Source of the DNA: Flavobacteriaceae bacterium
GTDB lineage: Bacteria > Bacteroidota > Bacteroidia > Flavobacteriales > Flavobacteriaceae
Length of the DNA: 34,423 nt
Reading direction: 5' to 3'
Assembly: GCA_027065775.1 (NCBI GenBank)
Contig: JAMONN010000168.1
Coordinates: forward strand, 1 to 34,423
Part shown: one piece after another, positions 16,713 to 22,700 of the stretch
How the letters are laid out: each line of letters opens with the position of its first letter
Position numbering within the stretch: position 1 is the stretch's first letter
Notes under the pieces: model-generated
Databases searched by the model: none
Told to the model about the DNA's origin: nothing
Seen by the model: the letters and a program-made list of their open reading frames with translations, nothing else
Program-made: the position numbers and the translations under genes

Positions 16713-17579
16713 CTATACAAAAGGCGCATCAATAGCCAAAACACTTACTTTTCTGTTTTTTATATCATACATGTCACTATTAGACAAAACATGTATGCAA
16801 AGATTTGCCATAGTCATTGGTGTTCCTTCTTCTAATATTTTTTCGTTATTATGAGATAATTTACTACCATCAAAAACGATGACCATTCCAGAACCAATAA
16901 CCGTACAATCGTTTCCGTTTTTAATGATTAAACCTGTATCTTCGGCTAGACCAAAACCTATTAAGTTAGGGAATTTCGCAACTGCTTCAGACTGCCTCCC
17001 AAAACGACCACGTTGAATAAAATGTGTATCGATAATCAACTCCGGAATTAGATTTAAACCTTTATACATATCAACCGCACCTTTAATAAAGGATTCGGTT
17101 GCAGAACCACCAGCAATCATTTCATTAGCCATTACCATTGCACCAGCACTTGTACCTGCAATAACAAAATCATGTTCGTTTTGATAACGATCTAATAAAA
17201 TATTATGAATAGTTGTTCCGCCAATTCTATCTGTGATTTTTGATTGATTTCCGCCAGAAAACATTACACAGTCAGCAGATTTTATCAATTCAATAGAAGA
17301 AGGTTTTTCAGAATCTTCTTTACTTCGAATATCTAAAATATGAACATTTGTACAGTTTAATTTAGTAAATGATTCTAAATACATTTCGCCAACCTCAACA
17401 GGAATACTTGATGCTGTTGGTATAACAATTATTTTTGCATCAATTCCGCCTGCTTCTTTTACAACATGCCATAAGATACCTTCTTCAATAAATTCTAAAG
17501 TGTAATTTTCATTCTCACTATGCGAACCTTTATCTTCGTTTCCTCCTATCGGAATTAATGTTCCTTTTACTAAATTCAT
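16713..17579 (-). CDS. cphB: Cyanophycinase
   Basis: A 288-aa S51-type serine peptidase that cuts the polymer cyanophycin into beta-Asp-Arg dipeptides. The nucleophile is S144 in AGTSAGAMVMA. Other family signatures are the N-terminal GTLIPIGGNEDKG, FSGGNQSKI near 107-115, and DTHFIQRGRFGRQ near 199-211. No signal peptide is visible, so this is the intracellular form that mobilises stored polymer, not a secreted scavenging form. It diverges from cphA across a 746-nt spacer that now contains a GxxExxY pseudogene and repeats. Confidence 0.94.
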   Translation of the reverse strand: MNLVKGTLIPIGGNEDKGSHSENENYTLEFIEEGILWHVVKEAGGIDAKIIVIPTASSIPVEVGEMYLESFTKLNCTNVHILDIRSKEDSEKPSSIELIKSADCVMFSGGNQSKITDRIGGTTIHNILLDRYQNEHDFVIAGTSAGAMVMANEMIAGGSATESFIKGAVDMYKGLNLIPELIIDTHFIQRGRFGRQSEAVAKFPNLIGFGLAEDTGLIIKNGNDCTVIGSGMVIVFDGSKLSHNNEKILEEGTPMTMANLCIHVLSNSDMYDIKNRKVSVLAIDAPFV

Positions 17580-17597
17580 TTCTTAATAATTAGTTTG

Positions 17598-17624
17598 CGA
17601 AAATAAACTAAATATTTTTCACAA
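17598..17624 (-). promoter_or_regulatory. Possible promoter of cphB
   Basis: On the minus strand TTG (17624-17622) is followed after 16 nt by TATTTTCG (17605-17598), one mismatch from TAnnTTTG. The cphB ATG is about 19 nt further on. Spacing is slightly short. Confidence 0.35.
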
Positions 17625-17659
17625 AGTGTTAGTTTTTTTAATATCTTTCTGTTTTAAAA

Positions 17660-17725
17660 TGCCACGAATGCACGAATTGATTTTTTATGTATTCTAATGA
17701 ATTTTATGCCATAAATTCACGAATT
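17660..17725. repeat. Left-hand CACGAAT repeats of GxxExxY element 1
   Basis: TGCCACGAATGCACGAATT at 17660-17678 and a diverged copy TGCCATAAATTCACGAATT at 17707-17725. The first 14 bases recur exactly at 18164-18177 on the far side of the GxxExxY gene. The second copy is 15/18 identical to the complement of 18243-18260. Confidence 0.75.
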
Positions 17726-17786
17726 TAATTTTGCATAAAATCATATTATTAGATTAGTGATAAAACTATATTTTAAATTATACTAG

Positions 17787-18156
17787 ATGAGTTTAATTTA
17801 CAAACAAGAAAGTTATAAAATTATTGGAAAATGTTTCGATGCACATAATAATTTAGGTGCTGGTTTTTTAGAAATAGTATATAAAGATGCTTTAGAATAT
17901 GAGTTTAAAAAATCAAATATTCCATTTGAAAGAGAAAAAGAGTATACAGTAAATTATGATGGTATCATATTACCACATAAATTTTACGCAGATTTTGTTA
18001 TATTTGATAAAATTATTTTAGAAATTAAAGCCGTTTCAGAAATTCATCCTAAATTTATTGCGCAAGCAATTAACTATTTAAAAGTTTCTGAATAAATTAG
18101 CATTAATAGTAAACTTTGGAGAATCACAATTAAATTACAAACGAGTAGTTTATTAG
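17787..18156 (+). pseudogene. GxxExxY family gene, frameshifted
   Basis: The first frame gives 102 aa from ATG 17787 to a TAA at 18093-18095. It contains the family motif as GFLEIVY (G26, E29, Y32) and the nuclease-like ADFVIFD and LEIKAV (D...ExK). It stops where relatives continue. The +1 frame straight after the break (from 18091) reads NKLALIVNFGESQLNYKRVV and ends at TAG 18154-18156, exactly the missing family C-terminus. One indel near 18090 therefore broke the gene, unless a frameshift is used in translation. The stop is followed within eight bases by a TGCCACGAATGCAC repeat. The gene lies in the cphB-cphA divergent spacer. Confidence 0.85.
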
Positions 18157-18163
18157 TTTTTTT

Positions 18164-18260
18164 TGCCACGAATGCACAAATAAAAATATTTAAGTATTCG
18201 TGATAATTTTTTTCAAAGACAAATGAAAATAGAGTAAAAAACATTCGTGAATTAGTGACA
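18164..18260. repeat. Right-hand CACGAAT repeats of GxxExxY element 1
   Basis: TGCCACGAATGCAC (18164-18177) directly repeats the left side. ATTCGTGATAA near 18197 and ATTCGTGAATTAGTGACA (18243-18260) are inverted relatives. AATTAGTG-like units continue towards 18290. They fill the 169-nt leader region of cphA, so they replace or overlie whatever promoter it had. Confidence 0.7.
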
Positions 18261-18325
18261 AAAAGACAAGTAAAATTAGTGCATTAGTAACAAAAAAAAC
18301 AATAAACTAACTAAAACCCAAACAA

Positions 18326-20962
18326 ATGGAAATAAGAAGTATTAATGCAATGAGAGGACCAAATTATTGGTCAGTTAGAAGACACAAATTAATTGTAATG
18401 GTTTTAGATTTGCTAGAAATGGAGCAAATGCCATCCGATAAAATAGATGGATTTAGATATCGATTAGAAAAAATGTTTCCAACTATGGTAGAGCATCGTT
18501 GTTCGGTTGGTTCTCGTGGCGGCTTTTTTCAACGTGTAGAAGAAGGTACCTGGATGGGTCATATTATAGAACATATTGCTTTAGAAACACAAACTTTAGC
18601 AGGAATGGATACTGGTTTTGGTCGGACAAGAGGTTATGGCGAAGAAGGTGTTTACAACGTAGTTTTTTCGTATATCGAAGAAAATGTTGGGCGATTTGCT
18701 GCAAAATCAGCTGTACGGATTTGTGAAGCATTAATTTCTGGTAAAGATTACGATTTAGATGCTGATATTCAAGAAATGCGAGAAATTCGTGAAGATGTTC
18801 GCTTAGGACCAAGTACTGGTTCTATTATTGAAGAAGCTGAAGCTCGTGGAATACCATGGATTCGTTTAAATAAATATTCACTTTGTCAGTTAGGTTATGG
18901 TGCAAATCAAAAACGAATTCAAGCAACTGTAACAAGTGAAACAAGTAGTATTGGTGTTGAGTTGGCTTGCGATAAAGAGGATACCAAATACTTATTAGAA
19001 CAAGCTGAAGTTGAAGTACCAAAAGGCGATATTATCCGAAGAGAAAGAAGTTTAAAAGATGCTTGCGATTATGTAGGCTTTCCTTTAGTACTTAAACCGA
19101 TTGATGGCAATCATGGTCGTGGAATTACCGTAGATATCAATAATTATGAAGATGCGTTAACAGCATTTCATATTGCAAAAGAAAGTTCAAAAAGTGGTGC
19201 TATAATTGTAGAAAAATTTATTACAGGTCGTGATTTTAGATTGCTAGTAATTAATAATGTTTTAGTTGCAGCAGCTGTTAGAACACCAGCACATGTTGTT
19301 GGAGATGGAATAGCAACAGTACAACAATTAATAGATAAAGTAAACGAAGATCCACGTAGAGGTTACGGTCACGAAAATGTACTAACTAAAATTACTACAA
19401 ACGACTTAACCAAAAAATTGATAAAAGATGCAGGTTATTCTTTAGATTCCGTTATTAAAAAAGACGAAATGTTAATTTTAAAAGATACCGCAAACTTAAG
19501 TACTGGTGGAACTGCCGAAGACGTAACCGATATTGTGCATCCTGCAAATGTATCTATGGTAGAAAGAATTTCTAAAATAATTGATTTAGATATTTGTGGT
19601 GTAGATATTATGACAACAGATATTTCTAAACCATTATCTGAAACTGGTGGTGCTGTTTTAGAAGTAAATGCAGGACCTGGTTTTAGAATGCATCTTGCAC
19701 CAACTACAGGTTTACCAAGAAATGTTGCTGCTCCTGTTATCGATAAATTATTCCCGAAAGGGAAAAATGGAAGAATTCCAATTGTCGCTATTTCTGGAAC
19801 AAACGGGAAAACAACCACAACTAGATTATTAGCACATATTGCAAAAATGAATGGTTACCGAGTTGGTTATACGACAAGTGATGGCGTTTATATTCAAAAC
19901 AGATTATTAATGACGGGCGACTGTACAGGTCCTGCAAGTGCAGAATTTGTACTTAAAGATCCAACAGTTAATTTTGCTGTTTTAGAATCGGCTAGAGGTG
20001 GTTTATTACGTGCCGGTTTAGGATTTAAAAAATGTGATATTGGTATTGTTACCAACGTTGCAGCAGATCATTTAGGTTTAAAAGGTATTCATACCATTGA
20101 ACAATTAGCCAAAGTAAAAGCCGTGATTCCAGAAACAGTCTTGCCAGATGGTTATGCTGTTTTAAATGCTGATGATGATTTGGTTTACGCAATGCGAAGA
20201 AATATAGATTGTAATTTAGCTTTGTTTTCTATGGATGAAAATAATTCACACGTAAAAGCATTACAGCGTCATGGCGGAATTACTGCTGTTTACGAAAACG
20301 GATTTGTTACCATTTGCAGAGGTGAATGGAAAATGCGTATTATGCGAGCAGAAAATATTCCGTTAACGTATGGTGGAAAAGCGAAATTTATGATTCAGAA
20401 TGTACTGGCTGCTGTGCTTGCTGCAAATATTCATGGCATGAGTAATGAAGATATTAAAGCAGGTTTAAGTACATTTATTCCTTCGGCAGAACAAACACCA
20501 GGACGCTTAAATTTATTTAAGTTTAACGACTTTAGTATTTTGTTAGATTATGCTCATAATCCAGCAGGAATGCGAGCATTAAAACAATTTACAGATGAGT
20601 TAGATGCAACGGTAAAAGTAGGAATCATAGCAGGAATTGGCGACCGTAGAGTTGAAGACAATAACGAAATGGGAAGTATTGCTGCCGAAATGTTTGATGA
20701 AATAATCATAAGACAAGATAAACGTTTACGTGGCAAAACAGAAGAAGAACTCATTAAAATGCTGAATGATGGTATTATAGCAAAAGATCCTAATAAAAAA
20801 ACAACTGTTATTCCTTCGGAAAAAGAAGCAATTTTATTTGCAGTTAAAAATGCTAAAAAAGGCACTTTAATTATTTTATGTTCCGATGTTGTGCCAGATG
20901 CTTTAGAGTTAGTAAAGAATTTAAAAAAGCGAGAATCTCGTGGTGAGGTTTTGGTTTCTTAA
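18326..20962 (+). CDS. cphA: Cyanophycin synthetase (CphA1 type)
   Basis: An 878-aa enzyme that builds multi-L-arginyl-poly-L-aspartate with ATP. The N-terminal domain covers about residues 1-160 and contains GHIIEH (HxxEH at 79-83), the kind of site proposed in some CphA1 enzymes to make primers. The ATP-grasp domain covers about 215-475, with LKPIDGNHGRGITVD and LEVNAGPGFRMH, and adds Asp. The Mur-ligase-like domain from about 485 has an intact P-loop GTNGKTTTT (491-499) and adds Arg, with a Mur-type C-domain to the end. Both ATP sites are intact, so this is CphA1 and not the dipeptide-using CphA2. It ends in two hairpins. Confidence 0.95.
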   Translation: MEIRSINAMRGPNYWSVRRHKLIVMVLDLLEMEQMPSDKIDGFRYRLEKMFPTMVEHRCSVGSRGGFFQRVEEGTWMGHIIEHIALETQTLAGMDTGFGRTRGYGEEGVYNVVFSYIEENVGRFAAKSAVRICEALISGKDYDLDADIQEMREIREDVRLGPSTGSIIEEAEARGIPWIRLNKYSLCQLGYGANQKRIQATVTSETSSIGVELACDKEDTKYLLEQAEVEVPKGDIIRRERSLKDACDYVGFPLVLKPIDGNHGRGITVDINNYEDALTAFHIAKESSKSGAIIVEKFITGRDFRLLVINNVLVAAAVRTPAHVVGDGIATVQQLIDKVNEDPRRGYGHENVLTKITTNDLTKKLIKDAGYSLDSVIKKDEMLILKDTANLSTGGTAEDVTDIVHPANVSMVERISKIIDLDICGVDIMTTDISKPLSETGGAVLEVNAGPGFRMHLAPTTGLPRNVAAPVIDKLFPKGKNGRIPIVAISGTNGKTTTTRLLAHIAKMNGYRVGYTTSDGVYIQNRLLMTGDCTGPASAEFVLKDPTVNFAVLESARGGLLRAGLGFKKCDIGIVTNVAADHLGLKGIHTIEQLAKVKAVIPETVLPDGYAVLNADDDLVYAMRRNIDCNLALFSMDENNSHVKALQRHGGITAVYENGFVTICRGEWKMRIMRAENIPLTYGGKAKFMIQNVLAAVLAANIHGMSNEDIKAGLSTFIPSAEQTPGRLNLFKFNDFSILLDYAHNPAGMRALKQFTDELDATVKVGIIAGIGDRRVEDNNEMGSIAAEMFDEIIIRQDKRLRGKTEEELIKMLNDGIIAKDPNKKTTVIPSEKEAILFAVKNAKKGTLIILCSDVVPDALELVKNLKKRESRGEVLVS

Positions 20963-20969
20963 TAAAAAT

Positions 20970-21002
20970 ACTCACGCCGTGACTTTGAGTCACGGCGTGA
21001 GT
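20970..21002. repeat. Perfect 14-bp hairpin, family copy B
   Basis: ACTCACGCCGTGAC, loop TTTGA, and the exact complement, seven bases after the cphA stop. It is identical to the hairpin at 1798-1830 except for one A-T pair replaced by G-C on both arms. There is no T-run directly after it. Confidence 0.85.
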
Positions 21003-21011
21003 TAACTAATG

Positions 21012-21044
21012 AGTCAGGACTTCACTTAGAGTGAAACCCTGACT
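21012..21044 (+). terminator. Hairpin terminator after cphA
   Basis: AGTCAGG and CCTGACT form the outer stem and TTCAC/GTGAA the inner stem around TTAGA, followed by TTTTATTG. It is the likely end of the cphA transcript. Confidence 0.65.
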
Positions 21045-21162
21045 TTTATTGTTATAAATCAATGCCTTTTTAAAGTGTAAAAATCATATTTTTAAATCAT
21101 ATTTCTAATTTATAGATTTTTATCTTTTATTAACTTTACTTAATATTATCATAATAAAATTC

Positions 21163-21170
21163 TAACTTTG
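21163..21170 (+). promoter_or_regulatory. Possible -7 element upstream of the LRR cassette
   Basis: TAACTTTG matches TAnnTTTG, 76 nt before the ATG at 21246 and outside the cassette inverted repeat. No TTG is found at -33. Confidence 0.35.
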
Positions 21171-21183
21171 AACTTTAACAGTT

Positions 21184-21211
21184 GATATAATCAATTAAAA
21201 CTGATTATATC
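21184..21211. repeat. Perfect 10-bp inverted repeat in the leader of the LRR gene
   Basis: GATATAATCA (21184-21193) and TGATTATATC (21202-21211) with an 8-nt loop. It ends five bases before the cassette end repeat at 21216. It could be an operator, a leader hairpin or part of a recombination site. Confidence 0.65.
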
Positions 21212-21215
21212 TTGA

Positions 21216-22122
21216 TGTTGGCAACTATAGAACTCACTCAAACGAATGAAACATCACTTTGGAGATTTTTTAGATAGAACTGATAATTATTGGACAATTG
21301 TTCCGAATATAGAAAGGTATGCCTATTCTGCAAACGAGGAAATAAAGAACAAAGAAGAAGTTAGAATTTTAACGATTTCTAAAAATGACAATAATTGGAA
21401 TCAAGTTTTTAATTGCCCAAATATTGAGGAAATAACTTTACACGAATCAAGTAAAGAACAAGTTCAAAGTATTAGCAAACTAACTCAAATAAAAAGATTG
21501 AGAATTACTCATTTGCGAACAAAAGATATTGAGTTTATTGGAGAATTAATCAATTTAGAAGAGATTGTTTTTGAATATGTTTCTGGATTCTCTGACTTAT
21601 CACCTTTACGAAATCTAAAGAAACTGAAATCACTTCATTTTGAGAATCTACGCAGGGTTTCGAATTTTGACAAACTTAAAGGAATTGAAAGTTTAAAATA
21701 TTTACACATTGACGGAACACTTGACTGGAATCAACCGATTGAAAATTTTGAATTTTTAGAAGGCTTACCGAACCTCGAAGTTTTTTCTTTAGGTTTTATA
21801 ATTAACAAAACGGAATTTCCTGCTTTTTTACCAATTCTAAAACTGAATAAATTAAAGAGAGTAATAATTGGAAGAGCAACATTAAATACTAAAGAATATG
21901 CATTTTTAGAAACCGCTTTGCCAAATGTTGAATGCGGAACAAAAGGAGGAAATTGGGAATTATGTTGGGAATACAATGAATCTTTCGAATTTCTTGGAAA
22001 AAAGGCTGGGAGAGTAAAATGCATAAACTCAAAAGCGAATGAAAAGTGCGAAGAATTTATTAAAAAATACGAAGGAATAAAAAATGAATCTGAACAAATA
22101 ATAAAAACTACAGTTGCCAACA
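21216..22122. mobile_element. Candidate single-gene cassette with 11-bp inverted ends
   Basis: TGTTGGCAACT at 21216-21226 is the exact complement of AGTTGCCAACA at 22112-22122. Between them lies a single LRR gene, and the right-hand repeat encodes part of its C-terminus. No transposase or integrase is inside. The pattern suggests a gene cassette mobilised in trans, but 11 bp could also be a chance match. Confidence 0.4.
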
Positions 22123-22136
22123 ACGGCTATACTTAA
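21246..22136 (+). CDS. Cytoplasmic leucine-rich-repeat protein
   Basis: A 296-aa protein with no signal peptide or sorting tail. Residues about 38-230 carry irregular leucine-rich repeats of 22-24 residues (for example LKSLHFENLRRVSNFDKLKG and LKYLHIDG), of the type in bacterial internalin-like or disease-resistance-like LRR proteins. The C-terminal ~70 residues are charged and do not repeat. Function is unknown; a protein-binding role is the usual reading. It differs from its housekeeping neighbours in having no recognisable operon and in lying inside an inverted-repeat cassette. Its last residues (VANNGYT) are encoded by the right end repeat and the bases after it, so insertion may have set the reading-frame end. 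Confidence 0.75.
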   Translation: MKHHFGDFLDRTDNYWTIVPNIERYAYSANEEIKNKEEVRILTISKNDNNWNQVFNCPNIEEITLHESSKEQVQSISKLTQIKRLRITHLRTKDIEFIGELINLEEIVFEYVSGFSDLSPLRNLKKLKSLHFENLRRVSNFDKLKGIESLKYLHIDGTLDWNQPIENFEFLEGLPNLEVFSLGFIINKTEFPAFLPILKLNKLKRVIIGRATLNTKEYAFLETALPNVECGTKGGNWELCWEYNESFEFLGKKAGRVKCINSKANEKCEEFIKKYEGIKNESEQIIKTTVANNGYT

Positions 22137-22151
22137 TTGCTTAGTTCTGTG

Positions 22152-22655
22152 CTACTTTAATAACTCAGAAATTATCTTAGAATTTATAATAGTGACTTTG
22201 TAAATATTCGAAAAATTATTTTCATCTATTTGATCGTAAGTCATTTTCCCAATAATTTTGTTAGCAAAATCTGGTGTGGTATTGCTATGCCCAACAATTA
22301 GAAGCGTTTGATTTTTATGTTCTGAAACAAAGTCTGTATAATTTATTTGAGATGGATTATAAATAATAGGTTCTAACTTTTTATTTTCGGCAATTGGTTG
22401 TATCGTATTTTTAGTACGTTTAAAATCTGTAGTATATATTGCATCGATTTTAATATCTTTAAAATATGTTCCATAATTTTGCGCTCTCTTTTTTCCTGCA
22501 ATAGATAAATCAGGATTATGCGTACCATCAAATTCTTTTTCAGCATGACGGAAAAAATAAAATGTAGTACTATTATTAATAGCATTACTTTTTAATTTCG
22601 ATTCTGTTTTACAAGAAATTATAACTAATAGTGATACTAAAATTAATCTTTTCAT
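22152..22655 (-). CDS. Histidine phosphatase superfamily lipoprotein
   Basis: A 167-aa protein with a lipoprotein signal: hydrophobic stretch LILVSLLVIIS followed by C15. The phosphoglycerate-mutase/SixA-like catalytic motif is FFRHAEKE (R36, H37), and the second histidine is H123 in LIVGHSNTTPDF. The short branch of the superfamily hydrolyses phosphate esters or phosphoproteins; the substrate is unknown. It should be anchored on the periplasmic side. It is 31 nt downstream of the GH3/serine hydrolase gene in the same direction, and converges on the LRR gene with only 15 bases between stops. Confidence 0.88.
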   Translation of the reverse strand: MKRLILVSLLVIISCKTESKLKSNAINNSTTFYFFRHAEKEFDGTHNPDLSIAGKKRAQNYGTYFKDIKIDAIYTTDFKRTKNTIQPIAENKKLEPIIYNPSQINYTDFVSEHKNQTLLIVGHSNTTPDFANKIIGKMTYDQIDENNFSNIYKVTIINSKIISELLK

Positions 22656-22677
22656 TTTATTATATAATTCGAGTTTA

Positions 22678-22700
22678 AATCCGTGCTAATCCGTGTCTAT
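22678..22700. repeat. Repeat overlapping the end of the GH3 fusion gene
   Basis: On the minus strand the stop TAG and the last codons (ending TD) lie within tandem ACACGGATTAGCACGGATT. It is a two-unit direct repeat of CACGGATT at the gene boundary, apparently supplying the C-terminus. Confidence 0.55.

Noticed and set aside
20970-21002. Copy B hairpin as the intrinsic terminator of cphA
   Set aside because: No T-run follows it; the hairpin at 21012-21044 with TTTTATT is the better candidate.
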